A stretch of DNA of 64,000 nucleotides from Spartobacteria bacterium (GCA_003169975.1 PNAA01000034.1:124001-188000); one strand, 5' to 3'; shown: positions 52,695-63,478, numbered from the stretch's first letter. Program-made: numbers and translations. The notes: generated by a model from the letters alone, not told the origin.

Positions 52695-53180
52695 ATGAAA
52701 ACAATAATTAGAACCACCCTCCCGCTCGCAACCTTCCTGGCGGTTGTCTGCGGACTCGTTTCGCCAGCCATTGCCCAAAAGGCCCCGGTCACCATGGTGA
52801 TTACCGCCGGCTCGACGGGCAAATTCCTGAACACGCCGCATTCCATTAACACGACGGGTTACTCGGACTTCACGGCCAACATCACGGTCCGGGCGGACGG
52901 CACAGCCTCGGGGCAGTTTGCCTGCGCCGTCCCGAACGCCATCGTCATTGCGGGCCAGGCGGCCAACGCGACTGTGAACGTTGACGGAAGTGTCACCATC
53001 ACCGGCATCGGCTACGGGTATTTCGTCGGAGGCGGCGGATTCGACGACGACTCATTCTTCGTCACCTTCCGGGCCGGCGGTCCCAAGGTGGGCGGCTTTG
53101 ATTTCGCCGACGCGAATTTCCCGGTGGGATTTTACGATACCGAGGGAGTCGTCTACGGCGCGGTCAACATTGGTCGCTGA
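52695..53180 (+). CDS. secreted beta-rich protein of unknown function
   Basis: The 161 aa protein follows a good Shine-Dalgarno (AGGGA, 8 nt upstream). The signal peptide is 'LPLATFLAVVCGLVSPAIAQ'. The mature domain is beta-rich with many Gly/Thr/Val ('ANITVRADGTASGQFACAV', 'VNVDGSVTITGIGYGYFVGGGGF', 'VGFYDTEGVVYGAVNIG'). No family was recognised. It is divergent from the sigma-kinase operon, so it is a natural candidate for that sigma factor's target. It ends at a clear terminator. Confidence 0.82.
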   Translation: MKTIIRTTLPLATFLAVVCGLVSPAIAQKAPVTMVITAGSTGKFLNTPHSINTTGYSDFTANITVRADGTASGQFACAVPNAIVIAGQAANATVNVDGSVTITGIGYGYFVGGGGFDDDSFFVTFRAGGPKVGGFDFADANFPVGFYDTEGVVYGAVNIGR

Positions 53181-53240
53181 CCGAGAGCGCGTATCGAAAA
53201 TCGACGTGCGGTAAAGGCGACTTCGAAAGTCTCTGGAAAG

Positions 53241-53280
53241 GACGGCGATCCCGGTGATGGATCGCCGTCGCTTTCTTTCT
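53241..53280 (+). terminator. rho-independent terminator
   Basis: A perfect 11-bp stem GACGGCGATCC / GGATCGCCGTC with a 7-nt loop is followed by GCTTTCTTTCT. It lies 60 nt after the stop of the secreted protein gene. Confidence 0.75.
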
Positions 53281-53333
53281 CAGGAAAACCTGCGGAGCTG
53301 GCCCGAGAACAGCTTCTTTCTTAAGGCGTGCAG

Positions 53334-54242
53334 ATGCCGGGCTGTGGTAAACCCGCTGCGCGACGAGGCGCGGTCTCGTGCGTGGTCGCGGTCTTGCTTC
53401 TCTCCCTGCCGGCGTCTGCCAATGCGCACACGCGGCGTCATCGAAAACCCAGGCCGGTCGCGGTCGCACTGCAACCTTTCCTGGTCGCGCGTTCCGTCGT
53501 TCACACCGTTGCCGACCCGATCGTGCTCAACGCGCCGCGGGCGATTGCCGTTGTGGCCGCGGCGCCGATCCGGATCGCCTATCGCAGCGCGCACATCCGC
53601 GAAGTTTTCCGTGGTGAAATGGTGGAAGACGACGAGCTGAGTGCGCGTCCCGCCATTCCGCTGGCCGAATCGGCCGGCTACGATCAACCCCTCCGCGTCG
53701 CCTACATGGTTCCGCGTCCGCAGAATCCCGGAAACCCCGGCCCGACGGAGGACGATCAGGATTTCGATCAGGAGGAAAGGGCCGACCCCGCTCCGACAAA
53801 ATCCGGCCACGGGCCGACCGTCGCGGGCAGCCGCGCGATTCTCCGCGGCGGGATCGCCTATGCGCCGTCTCGCGCGCCGCAGAGCGTAAAGAACGCAATC
53901 TGGGCCGCGAACACTCTGCGTCGCAAACCCTACATCTGGGGCGGCGGCCATGGCTCGTTTTACGAGCGTGGTTGCGATTGTTCAGGCACCGTTTCCTTTG
54001 CTTTGCACGGCGCGGGTGCGATCGCCGCGCCTCTCCCCTCGAGCGACTTCATGCGCTACGGCGACCGCGGCCGCGGTCGCTGGTTCACGATCTACGCGCG
54101 CCCCGGTCACACCTTCGCGGTCATCGCCGGGTTGCGGCTCGACACCACCGACTTCCAAGACGGCGGCACGACCGGTCCCCGCTGGCACGCTGACGCGCGT
54201 GATACTCGGGGTTACGTCGCGCGGCATCCCGCGGGCATGTAG
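53334..54242 (+). CDS. secreted NlpC/P60-type peptidase
   Basis: From ATG at 53334 (GTG at 53328 is also possible) the protein is about 302 aa. A signal peptide (VSCVVAVLLLSLPASANA) precedes a basic segment and a Pro/Glu/Asp-rich linker (residues 130-165). The catalytic domain begins 'KPYIWGGGHGSFYERGCDCSGTVSFAL', with the nucleophile Cys in DCSG, and continues 'FTIYARPGHTFAVIAGLRLDTT', containing the catalytic His. This is the C40 peptidoglycan endopeptidase signature. It would cut cell-wall stem peptides in the periplasm. The small peptide gene 23 nt downstream may be co-transcribed. Confidence 0.9.
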   Translation: MPGCGKPAARRGAVSCVVAVLLLSLPASANAHTRRHRKPRPVAVALQPFLVARSVVHTVADPIVLNAPRAIAVVAAAPIRIAYRSAHIREVFRGEMVEDDELSARPAIPLAESAGYDQPLRVAYMVPRPQNPGNPGPTEDDQDFDQEERADPAPTKSGHGPTVAGSRAILRGGIAYAPSRAPQSVKNAIWAANTLRRKPYIWGGGHGSFYERGCDCSGTVSFALHGAGAIAAPLPSSDFMRYGDRGRGRWFTIYARPGHTFAVIAGLRLDTTDFQDGGTTGPRWHADARDTRGYVARHPAGM

Positions 54243-54265
54243 GGAGAATTCAAAAAACACTCAAG

Positions 54266-54436
54266 ATGGACACGGAACCAGAGGAAGAGACCAGCGAGAA
54301 TCCCAACGTGAGCGAGTCGGAGCCGAGCAAGGAACCGCCTCTTCTCAAGCTGCGCGATTTGCGCCCCGAGAAAGACCCGATCGGCGCCGGCCGCAATCGC
54401 CGGCCGACAACCGGCGCCGAGGACCGACTAAGGTAA
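54266..54436 (+). CDS. small acidic peptide with KLRDLRPEKDP core (paralogue of 62201-62368)
   Basis: The 56 aa peptide has an acidic leader (DTEPEEETSENPNVSESEPS) and then a conserved core 'KLRDLRPEKDPIGAGRNRRP'. The same core, with Met for Ile, occurs in a second 55 aa gene at 62201, together with a similar 'ATGGAC' start context and an acidic leader. Two independent copies with different flanks but the same core and frame argue for a real gene. The leader/core layout resembles ribosomally made peptide precursors, and the core recalls short bacterial peptides with a DLxPxKDxxGG motif, from memory only. Confidence 0.7.
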   Translation: MDTEPEEETSENPNVSESEPSKEPPLLKLRDLRPEKDPIGAGRNRRPTTGAEDRLR

Positions 54437-54520
54437 ATTATTACCTTGTCGGCTTACGCATTTTCGCTGATTCTTCAATCGAAGCACCGAAAACGCGTAT
54501 GCGTCGTAGGTGCTGATTTT

Positions 54521-55309
54521 TTAACGCGACGGATAAAACTTCACGCCGTACTCGTCGTCGCCGGCTGCTTTTGTGTTCAGAACTGGCAACAACATTTTCA
54601 TCCAGTCAGCAATGGTCTCCGAATTGATTGACGCCGGCAGCCGTCTCGGGAACACGCCGGCACCGTGACGAACGATTGCGTACATGGAAACAATGCACGC
54701 AGCCAGGTCCGCGAACTGGATGAAATAAGACTCGCTTGAATCCTTGGGGAGCGGGTCTTCGATCAATTTTTGGATCTCCTGTCGTCGGGGCCTCGGCCCG
54801 AATTTTGAGGGTATAAAGTTAATCTTTTGCACCCGACGCGTAGTCTTGCGCATCTTGCCGACCCGGCCCCAGTCGGTGATAATCAAGAAGCGATTCTGTG
54901 ACTGCGCGGCGAGGTCGTTCTCAATGCGTTGCACCGAAAACTTCAGGGCGGTGTCCAGCACATCGAATTCGTTGGCCTGGATGCGGGGCTTTACGATGAC
55001 CACGTTGATGATCTTGAGATCGAGTTGCGCGCAGAGCTGGCAATATAACTCGATCACTTTCGCCCGATCGTGTTCGGGAATGCCCCAGTTAAAGTAGGGA
55101 TTCTTGTTCAGCAGAAATTCGCGGGTGTGCAGTTCTTCGTGAAACGGAAAAGGGAAATCTTTCGCCAGTTGACGTTTAAATGTCTTGGCAATCTCGAAGT
55201 TTTGCTTCCACGCCAAATGGTGCTGATAGACGGCGCTCAGCACGAAAAGCGGCGCGGAGGTCGCAGGGAAGCCGTCGTCCCCTGATTCGTCGTAGTATGC
55301 AAGAAACAT
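54521..55309 (-). CDS. DUF3800 family protein (RNase H-like fold)
   Basis: The 262 aa protein begins 'MFLAYYDESGDDG', the DUF3800 signature with metal-binding Asp/Glu. It has 'FPFHEELHTREFLL', a mid-protein 'FLIITDWGRVGKMRKTTRRV' and the C-terminal 'YFIQFADLAACIVSMYAI', in which the QxADxxA motif closes the acidic site. The family has an RNase H-like nuclease fold and is common in defence islands and mobile regions. Codon usage and GC are lower than in the flanking genes. It lies in the same orientation as the DUF4238 gene 116 nt upstream. Confidence 0.9.
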   Translation of the reverse strand: MFLAYYDESGDDGFPATSAPLFVLSAVYQHHLAWKQNFEIAKTFKRQLAKDFPFPFHEELHTREFLLNKNPYFNWGIPEHDRAKVIELYCQLCAQLDLKIINVVIVKPRIQANEFDVLDTALKFSVQRIENDLAAQSQNRFLIITDWGRVGKMRKTTRRVQKINFIPSKFGPRPRRQEIQKLIEDPLPKDSSESYFIQFADLAACIVSMYAIVRHGAGVFPRRLPASINSETIADWMKMLLPVLNTKAAGDDEYGVKFYPSR

Positions 55310-55425
55310 CGCTTAAATTCGCCGAGCGAACAGCATCAACTGCGGAATCGAACCCTAACCGGGCGCGTGTTTGAGGTGTCCAACTGCTCTTCAATCGTAA
55401 TACAGTAAGACCCTGGGTGGCGATT

Positions 55426-56640
55426 TCAATGTCGCTTGCCATAGTTTAGAAAGGATTTGTGTAGGTCATCGGAGTCTTTCTCTTCATCCAACCCGTTAAT
55501 CTGAAACGAGCGGCCGCGCCGGTACGGACCGAATTTTTTCGCAAACTCTTTCCTAAACTTATTAAAGCGGTGCCACTCGTCCGATCCGCCAGGCACGCGA
55601 TAGTCTCGCTCCCACGGGCGACGCCCGTAGGCGTCGAAACCCGTCGAGGTGCCACCTTTAAAGCCGATCAGAACCTCGCTCGTAAAAGAAACGGATCTAG
55701 GATCAGGCATCAACAGGTAACCTTTTCCGTAGTTCGCCCAATCTGCTTTCGAAACATGCTGGTCCGGATATAACCATTCTTCTTTTCCGGCAGCGAGAAA
55801 TCGGAGGGCTCGCGCCTTGATGATAAAGTTGATCTCTCGGACCTCCTGTTCGGTCAAATGGCGTTCGACTTGAATCGCTAGCAGCTGGAACATTGCGTTT
55901 CGCAGCGGGTTTGGATTTGGACGAAGGGCGACAGGATTCTGATAGGGATTTCGCACCCATGAGAGATTTGTAAGAATCAGGATCTTATCGAGGGACAAAG
56001 GAAAAATGGTTTGGGTTGCGTTAAGCCAAATTTCCGGATCCTTAAAGTCTTTGCACCATTGTGAGCGAGGACCACATCGCCGGTTGTATACCGTAACTGG
56101 ATGGTCCGAGATGATGAACTTTGTTGCAGAGCGCGAGGCGTCAGCGATCAACCAAATGCATTCCGTCCATGTGGCGCAAAACAGGTCTCGAAGCGCGATC
56201 ATGCCTCCCAGAATCTCATTGCGTTCGTTGCTTTTGATTGTCTCACGCAGCAATGCAAGGCCCTTTGGCGTTCGAAGTTTTTGCGCGCTCATATACCGGA
56301 CCAAACTGAGAAACGCTTCTGACGCCCCGGCTGCTCCGTGGCGAAAATTGGCAAAGTGACTTACTCCAAATCGACCGCGCCGGTCAATTTCCCCGAAGAA
56401 TAATTGTTCAATCTCCGTCGAGCTCAGAGAACCCAGCTGGACCGTATAAAGGTTGTCTTCACAAAAGCAGCTCCTTGGCCCTCGAAGCTTGACCTCTTTT
56501 GCGAAGTGAACGCCACCCTTAGCATCTCTGAAACTAGGCGGGCTAAAATCCAAATAAAAGAGTTTATGGCTACCCGGTACCAAGAATCGTTTTTGATACC
56601 ACTCTGGAACATAATGGTTGTTCGTATATTCCGACGACAC
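55426..56640 (-). CDS. DUF4238 family protein
   Basis: The 404 aa protein opens with the family signature 'NNHYVPEWYQKRFLVP'. Further blocks are 'CFCEDNLYTVQLG', 'LVRYMSAQKLRTPKGLALL', 'FIISDHPVTVYNRRCG' and 'IFPLSLDKILILTN'. The function of DUF4238 is not established; members are scattered among accessory genes and sometimes next to defence genes. Like its DUF3800 neighbour it is AT-richer than the chromosome and has no copy of the TCGTTAGGC motif, consistent with recent acquisition. Confidence 0.88.
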   Translation of the reverse strand: MSSEYTNNHYVPEWYQKRFLVPGSHKLFYLDFSPPSFRDAKGGVHFAKEVKLRGPRSCFCEDNLYTVQLGSLSSTEIEQLFFGEIDRRGRFGVSHFANFRHGAAGASEAFLSLVRYMSAQKLRTPKGLALLRETIKSNERNEILGGMIALRDLFCATWTECIWLIADASRSATKFIISDHPVTVYNRRCGPRSQWCKDFKDPEIWLNATQTIFPLSLDKILILTNLSWVRNPYQNPVALRPNPNPLRNAMFQLLAIQVERHLTEQEVREINFIIKARALRFLAAGKEEWLYPDQHVSKADWANYGKGYLLMPDPRSVSFTSEVLIGFKGGTSTGFDAYGRRPWERDYRVPGGSDEWHRFNKFRKEFAKKFGPYRRGRSFQINGLDEEKDSDDLHKSFLNYGKRH

Positions 56641-56871
56641 TGTTGATACTACTTCCGAAGAATGAAACCTAGGACGCGGTCGCGCGGTTCGCCGCGGGAG
56701 ATAATTCCGCGAAAAACTTTTGCCATCAAGTTAGCGATGCGGCGGGTGACTTCGACGCAGTTATTTTCAAAGCTCGAGGCCTTCGGCGTGGCCAGGAGGA
56801 GATTGAAAGCGCTGATGCTGGTTGGGAGGGGCACGGCGCATCCTTACAAGAAGATGGGCTGGAAACAAGCC
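56641..56871. other. 231-nt gap at the right edge of the low-GC island
   Basis: A minus-strand frame of 61 codons (ending near 56649) has no recognisable family and no clear ribosome site, and plus-strand frames run into surE antisense. It most likely holds the island junction and gene debris. I see no direct repeat, integrase or tRNA here that would mark an attachment site. Confidence 0.45.
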
Positions 56872-57561
56872 TCAGAGCAGCCTAACCGCGGTCACCGCGA
56901 TGCTCCCGCCGAAGCAGACGTCGACGTCGGCTCCCGGCGTGCGGTGGCGCAGGTTGTAGTCGCCCGCGTAGTAAAGTCCGCTCTCGGCTTCGTGCCGGTA
57001 ATTGAGCGGCAAGGGTTTGGGATCGAGCGGACACCAGACGACTTCCGGATCGGGCGCCTCCGGCGGCAGCAGCGGCAGGTTCACGTTGTAGAAAACACCG
57101 GGCTCGATCGGCTGCGCGAGCAGATCGGCGAGCAGCGGCTTGATCCAGCGCGTGGCGCGGTCCCAATCGTACTCGACTCCTGACTTGCGGTAGTGCGAAA
57201 AGGCGATACCGGGCCAGCCGTGCATGAGCGCTTCGCGGACCGCCGCCACCGTGCCCGAGTAATAGACATCGGCGCCCAGGTTCGCGCCGTGATTGATGCC
57301 GCTCAGGATCCATTTCGCGTCCGGCACAGCGTGGAGCAGGCCGAGTCGGGTGCAGTCGGCCGGAGTGCCGTGGATGGCGAAACGATTCTCGCCGCGGGGC
57401 TCGATCCGGACGCCTTCGCGCCAGGTCACGGCGTGGCTCACGCCGGATTGCGGTCCGGCGGGCGCGACCACTACCGGTTCGCCAAGGCTTTCGGCTGCGC
57501 CGACCAGCGCGGCAAGACCCGGGGCATCGATCCCGTCGTCGTTGGTCACGAGAAATTTCAT
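56872..57561 (-). CDS. surE: 5'/3'-nucleotidase SurE
   Basis: From ATG at 57561 the protein is 229 aa. It begins 'MKFLVTNDDGIDAPGLAAL' with the metal-binding Asp-Asp, then 'VVVAPAGPQSGVSHAVTW' and 'IHGTPADCTRLGLLH'. 'WILSGINHGANLGADVYYSGTVAAVREAL' carries the Asn ligand and the conserved SGT. This is the complete SurE active site. It dephosphorylates nucleoside monophosphates and is linked to stationary-phase survival. An upstream ATG at 57591 would add 10 residues and is less likely. Confidence 0.96.
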   Translation of the reverse strand: MKFLVTNDDGIDAPGLAALVGAAESLGEPVVVAPAGPQSGVSHAVTWREGVRIEPRGENRFAIHGTPADCTRLGLLHAVPDAKWILSGINHGANLGADVYYSGTVAAVREALMHGWPGIAFSHYRKSGVEYDWDRATRWIKPLLADLLAQPIEPGVFYNVNLPLLPPEAPDPEVVWCPLDPKPLPLNYRHEAESGLYYAGDYNLRHRTPGADVDVCFGGSIAVTAVRLL

Positions 57562-57639
57562 CAGGGCGCAGATTAATCCGGTCGGTCGCATCGAGCGAAC
57601 TGTCCTGCCTGAAGGGACTCGCCGCGGCGCGTCCCTCCG

Positions 57640-57996
57640 CTAGCTTTTCTGCTCGACAAACTGCTTCAGCCTAACGAGCGCTTCGTTCCATCGTTGCCTG
57701 ACAAGGTCGAGATAATCCCTGGTTTCTTCCAATGGCTTCGGCTCGATTTTGAAAAGGCATTCGCGGCCGGCCATTTCGCCTCGGACGAGGCCCGCGTTTT
57801 CCAGGACGCGCAAGTGTTTCGTGATCGCCTGCCGGGTGATGGGCGAACCTTCGGCCAGCTGCGAGATCGAGCAGGGAGCTTCCTCGCAAAGCCGAGCGAT
57901 GAGCGAAAGCCGCGTCTCGTCCCCGAGCGCGGCGAAGACCGGCACGTGACGGCGCCGCTGCGACGCGGTGGCAACGCCGCCGCTATTGCCTGACAT
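57640..57996 (-). CDS. ArsR-family transcriptional regulator
   Basis: From ATG at 57996 the protein is 118 aa. The winged helix-turn-helix is clear: 'VFAALGDETRLSLIARLCE', 'CSISQLAEGSPITRQAITKHLRVLENAGLV' and 'GRECLFKIEP'. The C-terminal helix 'YLDLVRQRWNEALVRLKQFVE' is typical of the subfamily paired with AHSA1/SRPBCC genes. There is no metal-binding cysteine motif in the recognition helix. It overlaps the AHSA1 gene by 14 nt, so the pair is one transcription unit and probably autoregulated. Confidence 0.93.
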   Translation of the reverse strand: MSGNSGGVATASQRRRHVPVFAALGDETRLSLIARLCEEAPCSISQLAEGSPITRQAITKHLRVLENAGLVRGEMAGRECLFKIEPKPLEETRDYLDLVRQRWNEALVRLKQFVEQKS

Positions 57997-58444
57997 GGCA
58001 TTCGATGTTCTGCAGCTGCTCCGTCCAGCCGCCGTCATTCATGCGAAACGCCTCCGCGCGACGCTCCGGCGGAAGCTTGGCAAAGCCCGATTCCGTGACG
58101 GTGAGCAAGGTGCCGTCGCCCGTCTCTTCCAGCCGGAACTCGACCAGCGTCGGCGTTTCTCCGGAGTAATCGACGCCGGGTTCGATCGCGTAAGGATGCC
58201 AGGTGTAGGAGAAGAGATGCTCGGGTTCCATCTTTTGCACCACGACTTCCATCCGGACGTGCTCGTAGCCGGGGTCGGTAATCTGGCCACGGGAGGTTTG
58301 CCCGGGGACAAACGGCGTTTCCAGGTTTACCCGGAACCAGGCGGAGAATTCCCGGTAATCGGTGAGGGCGCGCCAGACTCTCGCGCGCGGCGCTTTCAGC
58401 TCGATTTGTCTTTCGATTCGATCTTCGTCAATAGGCAATGTCAT
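57983..58444 (-). CDS. AHSA1/SRPBCC-domain protein
   Basis: The 153 aa protein has the START-like fold: 'ERQIELKAPRARVWRALTD', 'FSAWFRVNLETPFVPGQ', 'HLFSYTWHPYAIEPG', 'LVEFRLEETGDGTLLTVTESGF' and the ending 'GGWTEQLQNIECHV'. Such proteins bind hydrophobic ligands in a central cavity. A 13-bp inverted repeat made of two CGTTAGG motifs sits directly in front of the ATG and covers the region where a ribosome site should be; an AGGAG lies at the loop edge, 20 nt from the ATG. It is paired with the ArsR gene downstream. Confidence 0.92.
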   Translation of the reverse strand: MTLPIDEDRIERQIELKAPRARVWRALTDYREFSAWFRVNLETPFVPGQTSRGQITDPGYEHVRMEVVVQKMEPEHLFSYTWHPYAIEPGVDYSGETPTLVEFRLEETGDGTLLTVTESGFAKLPPERRAEAFRMNDGGWTEQLQNIECHVRQ

Positions 58445-58445
58445 G

Positions 58446-58479
58446 GTTGCACGTTAGGCGAGTTCTCCTAACGTGCAAC
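58446..58479. promoter_or_regulatory. hairpin built from two opposed CGTTAGG motifs
   Basis: GTTGCACGTTAGG (58446-58458) and CCTAACGTGCAAC (58467-58479) are perfect 13-bp arms with an 8-nt loop. It begins 1 nt upstream of the AHSA1 start codon and 65 nt after the aminopeptidase stop on the same strand. It could terminate the upstream transcript or hide the ribosome site of the downstream gene. Confidence 0.7.
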
Positions 58480-58544
58480 TTGTTAGTTGCTCTTTTTTGG
58501 GGGCCCAGCCAACCGCCCGGGGAGGGAGCAGGGGGAGTTTAATT

Positions 58545-61190
<2,646 letters not shown>

Positions 61191-61300
61191 GGGGCAGCCT
61201 GTGGTTCCGCCGCGCAATTGTCCAGCTCATGTAAATCGGCGCGTTTCCAGAGAAGACCTCTTGCGCGGCGACGTTGCGGTTGTAAAAGGCTGGCATTCCG

Positions 61301-62155
61301 ATGCCGCGCCGTTTCCTGCCGCCCGTTCTGCTCCTGCTCGCGGCGCTCTGCTGGAGCCTCGGCGGCGTGCTCATCAAGTCGATCGATTGGCCGCCGATGG
61401 CGGTCGCCGGCGGCCGGAGCGCGATCGCCATTCCGGTGATCCTGCTCTGCATCGGGCGACCCCGCTTCACGTTTTCCCGGGCGCAGATCGGGGGCGCAAT
61501 CGGCTACGCCGGGACGGTCATCCTCTTTGTCTTCGCGACCCGGATGACGACGGCGGCGAACGCCATCTTCCTGCAATACACCGCGCCGATTTACGTCGCG
61601 CTCATCGGGCGCTGGTATCTGGACGAGCGCGCATCGCCGGTGGATTGGCTGGTCATCGCGGTCGCGCTGCTCGGGATTGCGCTTTTCTTCTTCGACCGCC
61701 TAACGACTGCCGGGATGTGGGGAAACATCATCGCGCTGGCGAGCGGACTCGCGTTTGCATCCGTCGCGCTTTTTTTGCGCAAGGAAAAAGCCGGCTCGCC
61801 GGTCGCGAGCATCGTGCTCGGCAACGTGATCGTCGCGCTCGCCGGCGCGCCTTTCATCTTCGAGGCACCTTCGTTAGGCGAAAGCGGCCTCTGGCGGCTG
61901 GCGCTGCTCGGCACCGTGCAACTCGGCCTGCCCTATGTCTTTTATGCCGCGGCGATCAAGCAGGTCACCGCGCTCGAGGCGACGCTGATTCCGCTGCTCG
62001 AGCCGGTGTTGAATCCTCTCTGGGTGATGCTCGCGCTCGGCGAACAACCCGGCCCGTGGGCGATCGTCGGCGGGCTGCTCGTGCTCGGCGCGGTCCTCGG
62101 TCGAGGGGTGATTATGATGCGAACCAGACCACCACTGCTGCCGTCTCCAGATTGA
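61301..62155 (+). CDS. EamA/DMT-superfamily transporter
   Basis: The 284 aa protein has ten hydrophobic segments in two EamA repeats. Repeat 1 is 'LLLLAALCWSLGGVLIKSID' through 'MTTAANAIFLQYTAPIYVAL'. Repeat 2 is 'IIALASGLAFASVALFLRKE' through 'EATLIPLLEPVLNPLWVMLALGE'. Inner-membrane exporter of unknown substrate. It is transcribed divergently from the aminopeptidase across a 110-nt gap, and its stop is 45 nt before the small peptide gene, so the two may be co-transcribed. Confidence 0.94.
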   Translation: MPRRFLPPVLLLLAALCWSLGGVLIKSIDWPPMAVAGGRSAIAIPVILLCIGRPRFTFSRAQIGGAIGYAGTVILFVFATRMTTAANAIFLQYTAPIYVALIGRWYLDERASPVDWLVIAVALLGIALFFFDRLTTAGMWGNIIALASGLAFASVALFLRKEKAGSPVASIVLGNVIVALAGAPFIFEAPSLGESGLWRLALLGTVQLGLPYVFYAAAIKQVTALEATLIPLLEPVLNPLWVMLALGEQPGPWAIVGGLLVLGAVLGRGVIMMRTRPPLLPSPD

Positions 62156-62200
62156 AGCGCGACCTTGACGGCAAAACTCGCGCGAACGAAAATTCCAAAG

Positions 62201-62368
62201 ATGGACGCCGAGCCTAACGAAGAGACGGGCGACAGCGCGGACGAAGGATCGCCGGAGACGACGCCGGAAGGGCCCCAATCCAAACTCCGCGATTTGCGAC
62301 CGGAGAAGGACCCGATGGGCGCCAGCCGCAGTCGTTTGCCGAAGAGCAGCGTGGAAAATCCTTCCTAA
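62201..62368 (+). CDS. small acidic peptide with KLRDLRPEKDP core (paralogue of 54266-54436)
   Basis: The 55 aa peptide has an acidic leader (DAEPNEETGDSADEGSPE), then 'KLRDLRPEKDPMGASRSRLP' and a short polar tail. The core matches the 54.3 kb peptide at 16 of 20 positions and the reading frame and start context (AAGATGGACG) are the same. The start at 62201 was chosen for this shared context; the frame is also open from 62165. One TCGTTAGGC motif (as GCCTAACGA) lies in the leader codons. Function unknown; candidate RiPP precursor or small regulatory protein. Confidence 0.72.
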   Translation: MDAEPNEETGDSADEGSPETTPEGPQSKLRDLRPEKDPMGASRSRLPKSSVENPS

Positions 62369-62455
62369 AGACGGGCACCCTCCCATCGTTAGGCACGATC
62401 CGTTACGACGGCGATCGGAGTCTTGTTTTTCGGAAGAAGAGGCCGATAAAAAAGT

Positions 62456-63478
62456 ATGTCGAAAAAAATGCGTGCGGTGCAGGTGCCCCAGGCGAAGGGG
62501 GCGTTTCAAATTGTGGAAATGGAAATCCCGGAGCCACCAGCGGGCTGGGTGCGGGTGAAGGTGCAGGCTTGCGGGATTTGTCACAGCGATTCGTTAGTCA
62601 AGGACGGGCTCTGGCCGGGGATTCAGTATCCACGCGTGCCCGGGCATGAGGCGATCGGGACGGTCGAGGCCATCGGGTCCGGCGTGGAGGGATGGAAAAC
62701 CGGGCAGCGGGTCGGGGTCGGCTGGCACGGCGGGCATTGCGGCTATTGCGATTCCTGCCGGCGCGGTGATTTCTTTGCCTGTCAGATAGCTCTTTTGACC
62801 ACCGGGATTTCCTTCGATGGCGGGTATGCGGAATACCTGAACGCTCCGGCCAAAGCGCTGGCCTCGATGCCGGACGAGTTGTCGGCGGTGGAGAGCGCGC
62901 CACTGATGTGTGCCGGGGTCACGACCTTCAATGCGTTGCGCAACAGCGCGGCGCGCGCGGGCGACCTGGTCGCGGTGCTCGGGATCGGCGGGCTCGGCCA
63001 CCTCGGCGTGCAATACGCCGCGAAGATGGGCTTCCGGACGGTGGCGATCGCGCGCGGGAAGGACAAGGAACCGCTCGCCCGAGAGCTGGGCGCGGCGCAA
63101 TACATCGACAGCCAGGCACAAAATCCGGCGGCGGAACTCCAGAAATTAGGCGGCGCGAAAGTCGTGATCGCGACCGTCACCAATGCCGACGCGATGGCCG
63201 CAACGATAGGTGGCCTCGCGCCTAACGGCGTCTTCATCGTCATCGGCGCGGCTGGTCCGATCCAGGTCGATCCGCTCCTGCTGATCAGCGGCGCGCGCTC
63301 GGTCAAAGGCTGGTATTCGGGAACGTCGATCGATTCCCAGGACACGCTCCGGTTTAGTGCGCTCGCCGGGGTGAAATCGAGGAACGAGATTTATTCGTTG
63401 TCGCAAGTGAGCGAAGCCTACGACCGAATGATGAGCGGCAAGGCGCGGTTCCGGGTCGTGCTCGACATGGCACGGTAA
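62456..63478 (+). CDS. zinc-dependent alcohol dehydrogenase (MDR family)
   Basis: The 340 aa protein has the catalytic zinc site 'VQACGICHSDSLVKDG' with 'PRVPGHEAIGTVEAIG', and the structural zinc cluster 'HGGHCGYCDSCRRGDFFAC'. The NAD(P) fold is 'VAVLGIGGLGHLGVQYAAKMG', followed by 'TVAIARGKDKEPLARELGA'. It resembles AdhA/AdhP-type alcohol dehydrogenases and oxidises alcohols or reduces aldehydes. It could be functionally related to the aldehyde oxidoreductase at 10-14 kb, but there is no physical link. Confidence 0.95.
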   Translation: MSKKMRAVQVPQAKGAFQIVEMEIPEPPAGWVRVKVQACGICHSDSLVKDGLWPGIQYPRVPGHEAIGTVEAIGSGVEGWKTGQRVGVGWHGGHCGYCDSCRRGDFFACQIALLTTGISFDGGYAEYLNAPAKALASMPDELSAVESAPLMCAGVTTFNALRNSAARAGDLVAVLGIGGLGHLGVQYAAKMGFRTVAIARGKDKEPLARELGAAQYIDSQAQNPAAELQKLGGAKVVIATVTNADAMAATIGGLAPNGVFIVIGAAGPIQVDPLLLISGARSVKGWYSGTSIDSQDTLRFSALAGVKSRNEIYSLSQVSEAYDRMMSGKARFRVVLDMAR

